Origin: Citreicella sp. C3M06
GTDB lineage: Bacteria; Pseudomonadota; Alphaproteobacteria; Rhodobacterales; Rhodobacteraceae
Assembly (NCBI RefSeq): GCF_018860705.1
Contig: NZ_JAHKQA010000041.1
Location: 62,001-126,000, forward strand
Reading direction: 5' to 3'
DNA length: 64,000 nucleotides
Part shown: piece after piece, positions 17,986 through 28,404 of the stretch
Numbering within the stretch: position 1 is the first letter of the stretch
How the letters are laid out: each line of letters begins with the position of its first letter
Position numbers and translations under genes: made by a program
Notes under the pieces: model-generated
The model's input: only the letters and a program-made list of their open reading frames with translations
The model's database searches: none
Told to the model about the DNA's origin: nothing

Positions 17986-19179
17986 ATGAACATCCACGAA
18001 TATCAGGCGAAAGCGCTTCTGCGCGACTATGGCTGCCCGGTCTCGGACGGCCGTGTCGTGCTGAGTGCGAACGAAGCCAAGGCGGCGGCTGGCGAACTGG
18101 ACGGACCTCTGTGGGTCGTAAAGGCCCAGATTCACGCGGGTGGCCGCGGCAAGGGCAGCTTCAAGGAAGCCGGCGCTGGCGAAAAGGGCGGTGTCCGTCT
18201 GGCCAAGTCGGTCGAAGAGGCCGCCGAGGAAGCCAATCGCATGCTCGGCCACACGTTGGTCACGCACCAGACCGGCCCGGCGGGCAAGCAGGTCAACCGC
18301 ATCTACATCGAAGACGGCTCGGACATCACCTCCGAATTCTACCTCGCGCTGCTGGTCGATCGCGTCAGCTCGCGGGTGTCGATCGTCTGCTCGACCGAAG
18401 GCGGCATGGACATCGAGGAAGTCGCGGACAAGACCCCCGAGAAGATCCTCAGCTTCGAGGTCGACCCGGCCATCGGCTATCAGGGCTACCACGGTCGCCG
18501 CGTCGCGTTCGAGCTGGGCCTGACCGGCAAGGCCGTGCGCCAGTGCACCACCCTGATCGGCAACCTGTATCGCATGTTCGTCGACAAGGACATGGAGATG
18601 CTGGAAATCAACCCGCTGATCCTGACCACCGACGGCGACCTGAAGTGCCTCGACTGCAAGGCCGGCTTCGATTCCAACGCGCTCTACCGTCATTCCGACA
18701 TCATGGGCCTGCGCGACGAATCCGAGGAAGACCCCAAGGAGCTCGCCGCCAGCCAGCACGATCTGAACTACATCGCGCTTGACGGCGAAATCGGCTGCAT
18801 GGTGAACGGCGCGGGCCTTGCCATGGCGACGATGGACATCATCAAGCTGTATGGCGCAGAGCCTGCCAACTTCCTCGACGTTGGCGGCGGCGCCACCAAG
18901 GAAAAGGTGACCGAGGCGTTCAAGATCATCACCTCTGACCCGAACGTCAAAGGCATCCTCGTGAACATCTTCGGCGGCATCATGCGCTGCGACGTCATCG
19001 CCGAAGGCGTGATCGCCGCGGTGAAAGAGGTCGGTCTCAAGGTTCCGCTGGTTGTGCGTCTTGAAGGCACCAACGTCGATCTGGGCAAGAAGATCATCAA
19101 CGAGTCCGGCCTGGACGTGATCGCGGCGGACAACCTGTCCGACGGCGCCGAGAAGATCGTGAAAGCCGTGAAGGGCTGA
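17986..19179 (+). CDS. sucC: Succinyl-CoA synthetase beta subunit (ADP-forming)
   Basis: The 397-residue ATP-grasp subunit pairs with SucD to make succinate and ATP/GTP from succinyl-CoA. The N-terminus [19 protein letters not shown] is canonical. The nucleotide-binding region has [15 protein letters not shown], and the C-terminal CoA-ligase half has [15 protein letters not shown]. It is the first gene of the suc/odh operon. SucD is separated from it by an unrelated small gene. Confidence 0.98.
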   Translation: MNIHEYQAKALLRDYGCPVSDGRVVLSANEAKAAAGELDGPLWVVKAQIHAGGRGKGSFKEAGAGEKGGVRLAKSVEEAAEEANRMLGHTLVTHQTGPAGKQVNRIYIEDGSDITSEFYLALLVDRVSSRVSIVCSTEGGMDIEEVADKTPEKILSFEVDPAIGYQGYHGRRVAFELGLTGKAVRQCTTLIGNLYRMFVDKDMEMLEINPLILTTDGDLKCLDCKAGFDSNALYRHSDIMGLRDESEEDPKELAASQHDLNYIALDGEIGCMVNGAGLAMATMDIIKLYGAEPANFLDVGGGATKEKVTEAFKIITSDPNVKGILVNIFGGIMRCDVIAEGVIAAVKEVGLKVPLVVRLEGTNVDLGKKIINESGLDVIAADNLSDGAEKIVKAVKG

Positions 19180-19183
19180 ACGG

Positions 19184-19606
19184 ATGGCACTGATCGCGAA
19201 AATCGACCCTCCGCTCACCGTCGCTGACGGGCGCGCGCAGATCCATGCGCGCCCCTACAAGCAGGCGGCGGTGGCCGAGGGGGATGAAATTTTCGTCTGG
19301 ACGTCAGAGACGTCCGGCGGGCACGGTCTGGCCGCCTTCGGGACCATCGCCGCGGCCCGGATCGAAAGCTTTCCGAACAAGACAGGATCGGGCGAGCACA
19401 AGGAACTGGTGCTCGATGTTCAGATCGTCAGCGGCGCGCCTGCGCGGTCGCTGACACTGGCGCAGCTTGCCGTCCATCGCGACAGCGACGAGGCGGGCCC
19501 CGAAGCCCCTGTCGGCAAGACCCTTTACACACACGCACTCAACAAGATTACCTCGATAGAGTCCGACGATGCGGACTTTGTCAGGTCGCACTTCGAGGAA
19601 CATTGA
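19184..19606 (+). CDS. Hypothetical EVE/PUA-like protein between sucC and sucD
   Basis: The 140-residue protein starts 4 nt after sucC and ends 1 nt before the sucD start, so it is an integral part of the operon. The segment [20 protein letters not shown] followed by [12 protein letters not shown] resembles the opening of EVE/PUA-like beta-barrel domains, which bind modified bases or nucleotides in other proteins. The C-terminus ([12 protein letters not shown]...DADFVRSHF) is helical. The fold guess is inference; a fold-level comparison would settle it. No enzymatic motif is visible. Confidence 0.7.
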   Translation: MALIAKIDPPLTVADGRAQIHARPYKQAAVAEGDEIFVWTSETSGGHGLAAFGTIAAARIESFPNKTGSGEHKELVLDVQIVSGAPARSLTLAQLAVHRDSDEAGPEAPVGKTLYTHALNKITSIESDDADFVRSHFEEH

Positions 19607-19607
19607 A

Positions 19608-20492
19608 ATGTCCGTACTCGTAGACAAGAATACCAAAGTCATCTGCCAGGGCTTCACCGGCTCGCAGGGGACTTTCCACTCGGAACAGGCCATCGCCTAT
19701 GGCACCCGGATGGTCGGCGGCGTGACCCCCGGCAAGGGCGGTCAGGAACACCTCGGCCTGCCGGTCTTCAACTCGGTCCACGAAGCCGTGGCCAAGACCG
19801 AAGCCAACGCTTCGGTGATCTATGTGCCGCCGCCCTTCGCGGCCGACTCGATCCTTGAAGCCATCGATGCCAAGATCCCGCTGATCGTCTGCATCACCGA
19901 GGGCATTCCCGTTCTCGACATGATGCGCGTCAAGCGCACGCTGGTGAACAGCTCGTCGCGCCTGATCGGGCCGAACTGCCCCGGCGTCATCACCCCCGAT
20001 GAATGCAAGATCGGCATCATGCCCGGCCACATCCACATGCGCGGCAAGGTCGGCGTCGTGTCCCGCTCGGGCACGCTGACCTATGAGGCGGTCAAGCAGA
20101 CCACCGATCTGGGTCTGGGCCAGTCGACGGCTGTCGGCATCGGCGGCGACCCCATCAAGGGCACCGAGCACATCGACGTGCTGAACATGTTCCTTGATGA
20201 CCCAGAAACCGAATCCATCATCATGATCGGTGAAATCGGCGGTTCCGCCGAAGAAGAGGCCGCCGAGTTCATCGCCGAGCAGAAGAAAAAGGGCCGCTGG
20301 AAGCCGATCGCCGGTTTCATCGCGGGCCGCACGGCCCCTCCGGGCCGCCGCATGGGCCATGCGGGCGCGATCGTCGCCGGCGGCAAGGGCGATGCGGAAT
20401 CCAAGATCGAGGCGATGAAATCCGCCGGGATCGTGGTTGCCGACAGCCCCGCAACGCTGGGCGAAGCCGTTGTTAAGGCGATGGAAGCTTAA
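19608..20492 (+). CDS. sucD: Succinyl-CoA synthetase alpha subunit
   Basis: The 294-residue subunit binds CoA and carries the phospho-His. The N-terminus [20 protein letters not shown] is typical, the CoA-binding Rossmann domain follows, and the active-site His is in [12 protein letters not shown]. It starts 1 nt after the preceding small gene stop, which argues for translational coupling. Confidence 0.98.
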   Translation: MSVLVDKNTKVICQGFTGSQGTFHSEQAIAYGTRMVGGVTPGKGGQEHLGLPVFNSVHEAVAKTEANASVIYVPPPFAADSILEAIDAKIPLIVCITEGIPVLDMMRVKRTLVNSSSRLIGPNCPGVITPDECKIGIMPGHIHMRGKVGVVSRSGTLTYEAVKQTTDLGLGQSTAVGIGGDPIKGTEHIDVLNMFLDDPETESIIMIGEIGGSAEEEAAEFIAEQKKKGRWKPIAGFIAGRTAPPGRRMGHAGAIVAGGKGDAESKIEAMKSAGIVVADSPATLGEAVVKAMEA

Positions 20493-20541
20493 GCAGTGCT
20501 TCCTTGCGGCGGTCGCTTGCGTCCGCCGCGGTCAGGATTAT

Positions 20542-20574
20542 GTGGAAGGGCAAGGGAAGATCTTGCCCTTCCAC
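20542..20574 (+). promoter_or_regulatory. Perfect 13-bp hairpin between sucD and sucA
   Basis: GTGGAAGGGCAAG (20542-20554) and CTTGCCCTTCCAC (20562-20574) form a perfect stem with a 7-nt loop. No T-run follows, so it is unlikely to be a simple terminator. It may be an mRNA processing or stability element, or a protein-binding site, in the 187-nt sucD-sucA gap. Confidence 0.6.
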
Positions 20575-20679
20575 GAAGAAGGCAGAGCATCGCGACAGGG
20601 GCCTTGTGCAAAAGGGTCTCTCTCCCGTTGCTAAACGGCCAGTCCGCGATGGGCCCCGGCCAAACCAAGGAAACGTGCG

Positions 20680-23649
20680 ATGACGGATCAAAGCCCGAAC
20701 GACCAGTTTCACGCCTCGAGCTTCCTGCAGGGTGTGAATGCCGAATACCTCGAACAGATGTATGCGCGGTACGCCAACGACCCCGCAGCCGTCGATGAGG
20801 CATGGGCGGATTTCTTCAAGGCTCTGGGCGATGACGAGACCAACGTGAAGGCCGAGGCGGCAGGCGCGTCGTGGCAGCGCGCCGACTGGCCGCCCGCACC
20901 GACCGACGACATCACCGCCGCGCTGACCGGCGAATGGCCGGTGATGCCCATCGCCGAAGCCAAGGGCGCCGGCAAGAAGATCGCCGACAAGGCCGCCGCC
21001 ACCGGGGTCAAGGTTTCCGACGACCAGATCAAGCGCGCCGTGCTGGATTCGATCCGGGCGCTGATGATCATTCGCGCCCACCGCATCCGGGGCCACCTTG
21101 CTGCCGATCTCGATCCGCTGGGCCTGCACGGCCGCGAGCCGCACCCCGAGCTTGACCCAAAGGCCTATGGTTTCACCGAGGCCGACATGGACCGGCCGAT
21201 CTTCATCGACAACGTGCTGGGCCTTCAGGTCGCGTCGATGCGCGAGATCATGGGCGTGCTCAAGCGCACCTATTGCGGCACCTTCGCGCTGCAATACATG
21301 CATATTTCCGACCCTGAGCAATCGGCTTGGCTGAAAGAACGGATCGAAGGCTACGGTCGCGAGATCAAGTTCACCCGCGAGGGGCGCCGCGCCATTCTCA
21401 ACAAGCTGGTCGAGGCCGAGGGCTTTGAAAAGTTCCTGCATGTCAAGTACATGGGCACCAAGCGCTTTGGCCTTGATGGCGGGGAATCCCTGATCCCGGC
21501 GATGGAGCAGATCATCAAGCGCGGCGGCAACCTTGGCGTGACCGAGATCGTCATGGGCATGCCGCACCGGGGCCGTCTGTCGGTTCTGGCCAACGTGCTG
21601 AACAAGCCCTACCGCGCGATTTTCAACGAATTTCAGGGCGGCAGCTTCAAACCGGACGATGTGGATGGCTCGGGCGATGTGAAATATCACCTCGGCGCTT
21701 CGTCGGACCGTGAATTCGATGGTCACCCGGTGCACCTGTCGCTGACCGCCAACCCCAGCCACCTCGAGGCGGTGAACCCGGTGGTTCTGGGCAAGGTCCG
21801 CGCCAAGCAGGACCAGCTTGGCGATGTCGAGCGCACCAAGGTTCTGCCGATCCTGCTGCACGGCGATGCGGCCTTTGCCGGTCAGGGCGTGGTGGCGGAA
21901 TGCTTCGCGCTGTCGGGCCTGCGCGGTCACCGCACCGGCGGCACCATCCATATCGTGGTGAACAACCAGATCGGCTTCACCACCGCGCCGCATTTCTCGC
22001 GCTCCTCGCCCTACCCCACCGACAACGCGCTGGTGGTCGAGGCACCGATCTTCCACGTCAACGGCGATGACCCCGAAGCGGTTGTGCACGCAGCCAAGGT
22101 CGCGACCGAGTATCGCCAGAAGTTCGGCAACGACGTGGTCATCGACATCTTCTGCTACCGTCGTTTTGGTCACAACGAGGGCGACGAGCCCATGTTCACC
22201 AACCCGCTCATGTACAAGAAGATCAAGCAGCAAAAGACCACGCTGACGCTGTACACTGACCGCCTCGTCAAGGACGGCCTCATCCCCGAGGGCGAGATCG
22301 AGGATATGAAGGCGCAGTTCCAAGCCCACCTGAACAGCGAATTCGAGGCTGGCAAGACCTACAAGCCCAACAAGGCCGACTGGCTCGATGGGCGCTGGTC
22401 GCATCTCGACCGGCAGAAGGAAGGCAACTACCAGCGCGGCGAAACCGCGATCAAGCCCGAGACCATGGCGGAAATCGGCAAGGGCCTGACCACCCCGCCC
22501 GAAGGCTTCCCGCTGCACAAGACCATCGGCCGCTTCCTTGATGCGCGCTCCAAGATGTTCGAAACCGGACAGGGCTTTGACTGGGCCACCGGCGAAGCGC
22601 TGGCCTTTGGCTCGCTGCTGACCGAAGGTTACCCGGTGCGCCTGTCCGGTCAGGACAGCACCCGTGGCACTTTCTCGCAGCGCCATTCCGGGCTGGTGAA
22701 TCAGGACACCGAAGAGCGTTACTACCCGCTCAACAATATCCGCGAGGGTCAGGCCCGCTACGAGGTGATCGACTCGGCGCTGTCGGAATACGCGGTGTCT
22801 GGGTTTGAATATGGCTATTCGCTGGCCGAACCCAACGCGCTGACCCTGTGGGAAGCGCAGTTCGGTGATTTCGCCAATGGCGCGCAGATCATGTTCGACC
22901 AGTTCATCAGCTCGGGCGAATCCAAATGGCTGCGGATGTCCGGGCTTGTCTGCCTGCTGCCGCACGGCTTCGAAGGTCAGGGCCCGGAACACAGCTCGGC
23001 CCGTCTGGAGCGCTTCCTGCAGCAATGCGGGCAGGACAACTGGATCGTGGCGAACTGCACGACCCCGGCGAACTATTTCCACATCCTGCGCCGCCAGCTG
23101 CACCGCAGCTACCGCAAGCCGCTGATCCTGATGACGCCGAAATCGCTGCTGCGTCACAAGCTCGCGGTGTCCAAGGCCGAGGATTTCGTCACCGGGTCGA
23201 GCTTCCACCGCGTTCTCTGGGACGATGCGGAAAAGGGCAGCTCGCAGACCAAGCTCAAGCCCAATGCCGAGATCAAGCGCGTGGTGATGTGTTCTGGCAA
23301 AGTCTATTACGACCTGCTCGAAGAGCGCGATGCGCGCGGCATTGATGATGTCTACCTGCTGCGGGTCGAGCAATTCTACCCGTTCCCGGCGCTCAGCCTC
23401 GTCAAGGAGCTGGAACGCTTCTCCGGCGCCGAGATGATCTGGTGTCAGGAAGAGCCCAAGAACCAGGGCGCATGGACCTTCATCGAACCGAACATCGAAT
23501 GGGTGCTGGGCCGCATCGACGCAACCCACAAGCGGCCGCGTTACGTGGGCCGCGCCACCTCGGCTTCGCCCGCAACGGGTCTGGCCAGCCAGCACAAGGC
23601 ACAACAACAGGCGCTCGTCGACGAAGCGCTGACCATCGAAGGGAACTGA
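20680..23649 (+). CDS. sucA: 2-oxoglutarate dehydrogenase E1 component
   Basis: The 989-residue thiamine-diphosphate enzyme decarboxylates 2-oxoglutarate and passes the succinyl group to E2. The N-terminal [19 protein letters not shown] segment, which docks to other subunits, is present. The ThDP-binding region has [13 protein letters not shown] and later NNQIGFTT. The transketolase pyrimidine-domain segments [16 protein letters not shown] and [16 protein letters not shown] follow. Length and motifs are typical. It is followed 4 nt later by sucB. Confidence 0.98.
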   Translation: MTDQSPNDQFHASSFLQGVNAEYLEQMYARYANDPAAVDEAWADFFKALGDDETNVKAEAAGASWQRADWPPAPTDDITAALTGEWPVMPIAEAKGAGKKIADKAAATGVKVSDDQIKRAVLDSIRALMIIRAHRIRGHLAADLDPLGLHGREPHPELDPKAYGFTEADMDRPIFIDNVLGLQVASMREIMGVLKRTYCGTFALQYMHISDPEQSAWLKERIEGYGREIKFTREGRRAILNKLVEAEGFEKFLHVKYMGTKRFGLDGGESLIPAMEQIIKRGGNLGVTEIVMGMPHRGRLSVLANVLNKPYRAIFNEFQGGSFKPDDVDGSGDVKYHLGASSDREFDGHPVHLSLTANPSHLEAVNPVVLGKVRAKQDQLGDVERTKVLPILLHGDAAFAGQGVVAECFALSGLRGHRTGGTIHIVVNNQIGFTTAPHFSRSSPYPTDNALVVEAPIFHVNGDDPEAVVHAAKVATEYRQKFGNDVVIDIFCYRRFGHNEGDEPMFTNPLMYKKIKQQKTTLTLYTDRLVKDGLIPEGEIEDMKAQFQAHLNSEFEAGKTYKPNKADWLDGRWSHLDRQKEGNYQRGETAIKPETMAEIGKGLTTPPEGFPLHKTIGRFLDARSKMFETGQGFDWATGEALAFGSLLTEGYPVRLSGQDSTRGTFSQRHSGLVNQDTEERYYPLNNIREGQARYEVIDSALSEYAVSGFEYGYSLAEPNALTLWEAQFGDFANGAQIMFDQFISSGESKWLRMSGLVCLLPHGFEGQGPEHSSARLERFLQQCGQDNWIVANCTTPANYFHILRRQLHRSYRKPLILMTPKSLLRHKLAVSKAEDFVTGSSFHRVLWDDAEKGSSQTKLKPNAEIKRVVMCSGKVYYDLLEERDARGIDDVYLLRVEQFYPFPALSLVKELERFSGAEMIWCQEEPKNQGAWTFIEPNIEWVLGRIDATHKRPRYVGRATSASPATGLASQHKAQQQALVDEALTIEGN

Positions 23650-23653
23650 ACAG

Positions 23654-25162
23654 ATGACGACCGAAGTGCGCGTCCCCACGCTCGGGGAATCCGTAACCGA
23701 GGCGACCGTGGCGACCTGGTTCAAGAAACCGGGCGACTCGGTGGCGGTTGACGAGATGCTCTGCGAGCTGGAAACCGACAAGGTCACCGTCGAGGTGCCC
23801 TCGCCGGTCGAAGGCATCCTCGAAGACATCGTGGCCCAGGAAGGCGACACCGTCGGTGTCGACGCCCTGCTCGCCAATGTCGCCCCGGCCGGCGAAGCCG
23901 GTTCGGCCGATGTCGAACTGCGGCCCTCCTCGACCAAGCCCGCGCCCGCAGCCGAATCCGGCTCTGCAGCGCCGGTCGATGTGATGGTCCCGACCTTGGG
24001 TGAATCGGTGTCCGAGGCAACCGTCTCGACATGGTTCAAGAAGGTCGGCGACAGCGTCACTCAGGACGAGATGCTCTGCGAGCTGGAAACCGACAAGGTG
24101 TCGGTCGAGGTTCCGGCCCCCGCGTCGGGCACCCTGACCGAAATCCTCGCCCCCGAGGGTGACACCGTCGAAGCTGGCGGCAAGCTGGCGATCCTGTCCA
24201 GTGGCGCTGGCGCAGCCGCTGCCCCCGCACCCAGCCCCGCACCGGCAGCCGAGCCGTCGAAGTCGGGCCGCTCTGATGTCGAGGATGCGCCCTCCGCCAA
24301 AAAGGCGATGGCCGAGGCCGGTCTGTCGTCGTCGCAGGTGCAGGGCACCGGCAAGGATGGCCGCGTGATGAAGGCCGATGTCGGCGCCGCCATCGCCGCC
24401 GCGAAAGCCACCCCCGCCGCACCGGCAGCCGCGCCGCGCGCGCCCTCGCCCGCCGAGGATGCGGCCCGCGAAGAGCGCGTCAAGATGACCCGCCTGCGCC
24501 AGACCATCGCCCGGCGTCTCAAGGATGCGCAGAACACCGCCGCCATGCTCACCACCTATAACGAGGTGGACATGACCGAGACGATGGCGCTGCGCAGCCA
24601 GTACAAGGACCTGTTCGAAAAGAAGCACGGCGTGCGCCTTGGCTTCATGTCGTTCTTCACCAAGGCCTGCGTGCACGCTCTGAAAGAGGTCCCCGAGGTC
24701 AACGCCGAGATCGACGGCACCGATGTGGTCTACAAGAACTTCGTGCACATGGGCATCGCCGCTGGCACGCCGCAGGGCCTCGTGGTTCCGGTTCTGCGCG
24801 ACGTCGACAAGAAGTCCTTTGCCGAGATCGAAGGCGAGATTGCCGAAAAGGGCAAGCGCGCCCGTGACGGCAAGCTGTCGATGGCGGAAATGCAGGGCGG
24901 CACCTTCACCATCTCGAACGGCGGTGTGTACGGCTCGCTGATGTCCTCGCCGATCCTGAACCCGCCGCAGTCGGGTATCCTCGGGATGCACAAGATCCAG
25001 GACCGCCCGATGGTCATCAATGGCGAAATCAAGATCCGCCCGATGATGTATCTCGCACTGTCCTACGATCACCGCATCGTCGACGGCAAAGGCGCCGTGA
25101 CCTTCCTCGTGCGCGTCAAGGAAGCGCTCGAAGATCCGCGCCGCCTGCTGATGGATCTGTGA
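23654..25162 (+). CDS. sucB: 2-oxoglutarate dehydrogenase E2 (dihydrolipoyl succinyltransferase) with two lipoyl domains
   Basis: The protein has 502 residues, about 100 longer than one-lipoyl OdhB. Two lipoyl domains are visible, each with ETDKV: Lys43 (residues about 3-77) and Lys148 (about 108-182). They are separated by an Ala/Pro linker. A peripheral-subunit-binding domain follows (about 215-255: [20 protein letters not shown]), then the catalytic acyltransferase domain ending with [16 protein letters not shown]. It transfers the succinyl group to CoA. The extra lipoyl domain is a real family variant, not an assembly duplication, because the two copies differ at many positions. Confidence 0.96.
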   Translation: MTTEVRVPTLGESVTEATVATWFKKPGDSVAVDEMLCELETDKVTVEVPSPVEGILEDIVAQEGDTVGVDALLANVAPAGEAGSADVELRPSSTKPAPAAESGSAAPVDVMVPTLGESVSEATVSTWFKKVGDSVTQDEMLCELETDKVSVEVPAPASGTLTEILAPEGDTVEAGGKLAILSSGAGAAAAPAPSPAPAAEPSKSGRSDVEDAPSAKKAMAEAGLSSSQVQGTGKDGRVMKADVGAAIAAAKATPAAPAAAPRAPSPAEDAAREERVKMTRLRQTIARRLKDAQNTAAMLTTYNEVDMTETMALRSQYKDLFEKKHGVRLGFMSFFTKACVHALKEVPEVNAEIDGTDVVYKNFVHMGIAAGTPQGLVVPVLRDVDKKSFAEIEGEIAEKGKRARDGKLSMAEMQGGTFTISNGGVYGSLMSSPILNPPQSGILGMHKIQDRPMVINGEIKIRPMMYLALSYDHRIVDGKGAVTFLVRVKEALEDPRRLLMDL

Positions 25163-25217
25163 TCCGGCGTCCCGGGCGGTATCGCCCGCCCGGGATCCCC
25201 CCTTCGGAGAAGGCTCC

Positions 25218-25484
25218 ATGCCGCGCCGTGCCCGCATCCAGATCATCGAAGACCTCCAAAAGCTGAGCGATGGCTTCGATGCGGCGCCTGGAGCGCTCGA
25301 TGGGCTCGCCGCAGACCGCTCGGCATCGTCGCAGCTCATGGCAGGGGCGCAGACGGCGCTCAGGGACATGATGCGCAACCGAGCGATGGCCGATGCGTTG
25401 TGCCACTGTCGCGACGCCGCGATCCGGCAAGGTTTCATCGAAGACACCGCCCGGCACCCGTCCATACCGGAGATCACCGCATGA
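25218..25484 (+). CDS. Small hypothetical protein between sucB and lpd
   Basis: The 88-residue helical protein starts at an ATG with GGAGAAGG upstream. The N-terminus RARIQIIEDLQKLSDGFDAA faintly recalls BMFP/UbiK-type accessory proteins, but the match is too weak to name. It has two Cys near residue 62. Its stop overlaps the next ATG (ATGA). It is likely cotranscribed with the odh operon. Confidence 0.55.
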   Translation: MPRRARIQIIEDLQKLSDGFDAAPGALDGLAADRSASSQLMAGAQTALRDMMRNRAMADALCHCRDAAIRQGFIEDTARHPSIPEITA

Positions 25485-25717
25485 GCATCCAGCTTCTCAC
25501 CCAGCACATGACCTTCGACACCGCCCATTTCGACGCCGACGCGGAAAACCGCGCCAATGCCGGCCTCACCCTGCTGCAACGCTGGACCGAGTCCGAAGGC
25601 AACGCCACTTGGCTGCTGTTCGAAGTCAACGACCCGGCCAAGGCCAAATCCTGGCTGACCAAGGCCGGATCGCTCGGCCACGCCCCCAGCGCGACCCATT
25701 TCCTGAGGACGGCATGA
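25481..25717 (+). CDS. Small conserved hypothetical protein (78 aa)
   Basis: The ATG at 25481 overlaps the previous stop by 4 nt (ATGA). The protein contains MTFDTAHFDADAENRANAGL, LLFEVNDPAKAKSWL and GHAPSATHFL. I recognise this layout from Rhodobacteraceae proteins located in this operon. No membrane helix or catalytic motif is seen. Its own stop again overlaps an ATG (25714), forming a chain of coupled small genes. Function unknown. Confidence 0.75.
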   Translation: MSIQLLTQHMTFDTAHFDADAENRANAGLTLLQRWTESEGNATWLLFEVNDPAKAKSWLTKAGSLGHAPSATHFLRTA

Positions 25718-25834
25718 CCCGCCCACTCGCTTTACCAGCCCGCCTACGCCCTTGCTTGGGAGCCACGGCGCTCGCTTATCGTCACGGCTGGGCTCGGATG
25801 CTGCCTTGCCATGATCCTGCTGAACTTTGCCTGA
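25714..25834 (+). pseudogene. Frameshifted small single-helix membrane protein
   Basis: The ATG at 25714 overlaps the previous stop (ATGA). Read straight, it gives a poor 42-residue product. Removing one T from the TTT at 25731-25733 turns it into MTRPLAYQPAYALAWEPRRS followed by a hydrophobic helix LIVTAGLGCCLAMILLNFA. This stops at 25832-25834, 4 nt before the MAPEG gene. The corrected frame has no start codon of its own. Either a one-base insertion broke the gene or the base call is wrong. The corrected 39-residue protein has a plausible helix and good operon spacing. Not seen otherwise and not named. Confidence 0.55.
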
Positions 25835-25838
25835 CACC

Positions 25839-26228
25839 ATGACCCCGGAACTCACAGCCCTGACCCTCGCCGCACTATTGCAGATCCTGCAAATGGGCCT
25901 GTTTTCCGTGCTGGCGCAGCGTCAGGTCGGCGCGCATTACGCTGCATCACCACGCGACGAAGGGCTGGGGCTGACCGGGGCCGCCGGGCGCGCCCAACGG
26001 GCCATGAACAACCATTTCGAAGGCCTGATCCTGTTCTCGATCGCCGTCTTCACCGTCACATGGGCCGACAGGGGCGACGGCCTGACCGCCGCCGCCGCCG
26101 CCCTCTACCTGATGGCCCGCCTTCTCTATATCCCCGCCTATCTCTTCGGCTGGGCGCCATGGCGCTCACTGATCTGGATGGTCGGGTTTCTCGCCACCGC
26201 GATCATGCTGGTCGCGGCACTCTTCTAG
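25839..26228 (+). CDS. MAPEG-family membrane protein
   Basis: The 129-residue protein has four hydrophobic helices. The MAPEG motif is visible in [18 protein letters not shown] (R-x2-R-A-x2-N-x2-E) and [18 protein letters not shown] proteins include glutathione S-transferase-like membrane enzymes; bacterial members like this one have no assigned substrate. ATG 25839 is used rather than the TTG at 25827. It lies just upstream of lpd with an intergenic repeat between. Confidence 0.9.
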   Translation: MTPELTALTLAALLQILQMGLFSVLAQRQVGAHYAASPRDEGLGLTGAAGRAQRAMNNHFEGLILFSIAVFTVTWADRGDGLTAAAAALYLMARLLYIPAYLFGWAPWRSLIWMVGFLATAIMLVAALF

Positions 26229-26230
26229 GC

Positions 26231-26292
26231 CTCTTCTGGCCAAAAAATATCCCGGGGGAGTCCGCGGCACGCGGACGGGGGCAGCGCCCCCT
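26231..26292. repeat. Rhodobacterales-type intergenic repeat with two hairpins
   Basis: The sequence CTCTTCTGGCCAAAAAATAT leads into CCCGGGGGAG, then a small hairpin TCCGCG/CGCGGA (26261-26275) and GGGGGC/GCCCCC (26277-26291). I recognise this TCTGGCCAAAAATAT-CCGGGGGAG-GGGGGC...GCCCCC module as a common intergenic element in this family. A related module occurs at 53,394-53,454. It sits directly in front of lpd. Confidence 0.65.
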
Positions 26293-26323
26293 CCCAGACA
26301 GAACACAAAGGAAAGGACATCCC

Positions 26324-27718
26324 ATGGCAGAGTACGACGTCATCGTCATCGGCGCAGGCCCCGGCGGCTACGTGGCCGCCATCCGCTGCGCCCAGCTGGG
26401 TCTCAAGACCGCCTGCGTCGAAGGGCGTGAGACCCTCGGCGGCACCTGCCTCAACGTCGGCTGCATCCCGTCCAAAGCGCTGCTTCACGCCAGCCATCAG
26501 CTGCACGAAGCCCAGCACAATTTTGCCGCCATGGGCCTGAACGCCGATGCGCCCTCCGTCGACTGGGCCAAGATGCTGTCCTACAAGGATGACGTCATCG
26601 GTCAGAACACCAAGGGCATCGAATTCCTGTTCAAGAAGAACAAGATCGACTGGCTCAAGGGCTGGGCGTCCATCCCCGAGGCCGGCAAGGTCGCCGTCGG
26701 CGACGAGACCCATAGCGCCAAGAACATCATCATCGCTTCCGGCTCTGCCCCGGCGTCGGTGCCCGGTGCGGATGTCACCATCGACGAGGAAACCATCGTC
26801 ACCTCGACCGGTGCCCTGACGCTGGGCGAGATCCCCAAGAAGATGATCGTCATCGGCGCGGGTGTCATCGGGCTGGAAATGGGCTCGGTCTACGCCCGCC
26901 TTGGCGCCGAGGTCGAGGTGATCGAATATCTCGACGCCATCACCCCCGGTATGGACCCCGAGGTTCAGCGCACGCTTCAGAAGATGCTCACCAAGCAGGG
27001 GCTGAAATTCACCCTTGGCGCAGCGGTCTCGAACGTCGAAAAATCCGATGCCGGCGCAACGGTCACCTACAAACTGCGCAAGGATGACAGCGAGCATACC
27101 GCCGACGCCGATGTGGTGCTGGTCGCCACCGGTCGCAAGCCCTACACCGAAGGCCTTGGCCTCGACGCGCTTGGCATTGCCACCACCGACCGCGGCCAGA
27201 TCAAGACCGACGGCCACTGGCAAACCTCGGTCAAGGGCATCTACGCCATCGGCGATGCCATCACCGGCCCGATGCTCGCCCATAAGGCCGAAGATGAAGG
27301 CATGGCCTGCGCCGAAGTCATCGCGGGCAAGCATGGCCACGTCAATTACGACGTGATCCCCGGCGTGATCTACACTTGGCCCGAAGTGGCATCGGTCGGC
27401 AAGACCGAGACCGATCTCAAGAACGAGGGCCACGCCTACAAGGTTGGCAAGTTCTCGTTCATGGGCAATGGCCGCGCCAAGGCGGTGTTCGCGGGCGAAG
27501 GGTTCGTCAAGATCCTTGTCGACAAGGAGACCGACCGCATCCTTGGTTGCCACATCATCGGCCCGTCGGCGGGCGATCTCATCCATGAGGTCTGCGTGAC
27601 GATGGAATACGGCGGCTCGGCCGAAGATCTGGCGCTGACCTGCCACGCCCACCCGACGTTCTCGGAAGCGGTGCGCGAGGCGGCGCTGGCCTGCGGCGAC
27701 GGCGCCATCCACGCCTGA
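26324..27718 (+). CDS. lpdA: Dihydrolipoyl dehydrogenase (E3)
   Basis: The 464-residue FAD/NAD disulfide oxidoreductase reoxidizes the lipoyl groups of the E2 subunit. The FAD motif is [18 protein letters not shown], the redox disulfide [16 protein letters not shown], the NAD motif [18 protein letters not shown], and the catalytic His-Glu pair [14 protein letters not shown] at the C-terminus. ATG 26324 has AAAGGAAAGGAC upstream and matches the normal family start; the open frame further upstream is not coding. A strong terminator follows, closing the sucC-lpd gene run. Confidence 0.98.
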   Translation: MAEYDVIVIGAGPGGYVAAIRCAQLGLKTACVEGRETLGGTCLNVGCIPSKALLHASHQLHEAQHNFAAMGLNADAPSVDWAKMLSYKDDVIGQNTKGIEFLFKKNKIDWLKGWASIPEAGKVAVGDETHSAKNIIIASGSAPASVPGADVTIDEETIVTSTGALTLGEIPKKMIVIGAGVIGLEMGSVYARLGAEVEVIEYLDAITPGMDPEVQRTLQKMLTKQGLKFTLGAAVSNVEKSDAGATVTYKLRKDDSEHTADADVVLVATGRKPYTEGLGLDALGIATTDRGQIKTDGHWQTSVKGIYAIGDAITGPMLAHKAEDEGMACAEVIAGKHGHVNYDVIPGVIYTWPEVASVGKTETDLKNEGHAYKVGKFSFMGNGRAKAVFAGEGFVKILVDKETDRILGCHIIGPSAGDLIHEVCVTMEYGGSAEDLALTCHAHPTFSEAVREAALACGDGAIHA

Positions 27719-27734
27719 TCGCGACAGTGACGGA

Positions 27735-27769
27735 AAAGGCCTCGATCCAACCCGGATCGGGGCCTTTTT
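27735..27769 (+). terminator. Rho-independent terminator of lpd
   Basis: AAAGGCCTCGATCC (27735-27748) pairs with GGATCGGGGCCTTT (27754-27767) with one T-G wobble, a 5-nt loop and a run of T. It also lies between the convergent PPOX gene and lpd and may serve both. Confidence 0.92.
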
Positions 27770-27801
27770 ATCTTAGGCCTGCGGGAAAAAAGCGCCGGCG
27801 C

Positions 27802-28404
27802 TTACCAGAGCGTGCTGCGCGCCCGGTCGGGGTAATCGCGATCCCAGGCGCTGGCGTCGATCTCACCGCTGGTCATTTCCGACAGGATATCGCCTAGGCT
27901 CGGCACCTCGGCGCTGTCATCGCGCCCCCAAAGCCCGGATCGCAGCAGCGATTTGGGGCATTGCGCATAGACTTCGCCGATCTCGATGACGATCACCGTG
28001 ACCGGGTGCCGCCCCGCCTGCTCAAAGCGTGCGCACAGATCCGCGTCGTCGGTCAGCCACGCCCGGCCATTCACCCGCACCACCACATTGTCACCGGGCA
28101 CCATGAACATCAGCGCAATTCGCCCGTCGCGCACGATATTGCGCAAGCTGTCGAGCCGGTTGTTGCCGCGCCAGTCGGGCAGTGCCAGCGTGCCAGCGTC
28201 AAGTTCCAGCGCCACCGGGCCATCATCGCCGCGGGGGCTGGCGTCCATCCCCTCGGGGCCGCAGGTGGCCAGAACGCAGAACCGCGACGCCGCGATCCAG
28301 CGCCGGTAGGCCGGGGTCAGCCGCCCTGCGACCTTGCGCAGCGCCGCGCCGCCCGGAGCGGCGTAAAGCGCCTCGAGCGCGGCGATGTCGTCAACGCGCC
28401 GCAT
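27802..28404 (-). CDS. PPOX-class FMN-dependent flavoprotein (MSMEG_1061-like)
   Basis: The 200-residue protein is of the pyridoxamine-phosphate-oxidase split-barrel fold. Visible features are FCVLATCGPEGMDASPRGD (FMN phosphate site) and LPDWRGNNRLDSLRNIVRDG with LMFMVPG. Members are flavin or F420 oxidoreductases without assigned substrates. The gene start overlaps the plsC stop by 14 nt, and the two are cotranscribed downstream of ftsEX. The C-terminus (AWDRDYPDRARSTLW) is typical for the subgroup. Confidence 0.87.
   Translation of the reverse strand: MRRVDDIAALEALYAAPGGAALRKVAGRLTPAYRRWIAASRFCVLATCGPEGMDASPRGDDGPVALELDAGTLALPDWRGNNRLDSLRNIVRDGRIALMFMVPGDNVVVRVNGRAWLTDDADLCARFEQAGRHPVTVIVIEIGEVYAQCPKSLLRSGLWGRDDSAEVPSLGDILSEMTSGEIDASAWDRDYPDRARSTLW

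Noticed and set aside
20473-24060. A 1195-codon open frame on the minus strand across sucA and sucB
   Set aside because: It is the antisense shadow of two well-conserved genes in GC-rich DNA. Its composition (His, Arg, Gly, Ala rich) matches no family and no start signal is seen.
26060-26323. N-terminal extension of lpd overlapping the MAPEG gene
   Set aside because: The upstream in-frame part overlaps MAPEG in another frame and crosses the intergenic repeat; ATG 26324 gives the usual start.
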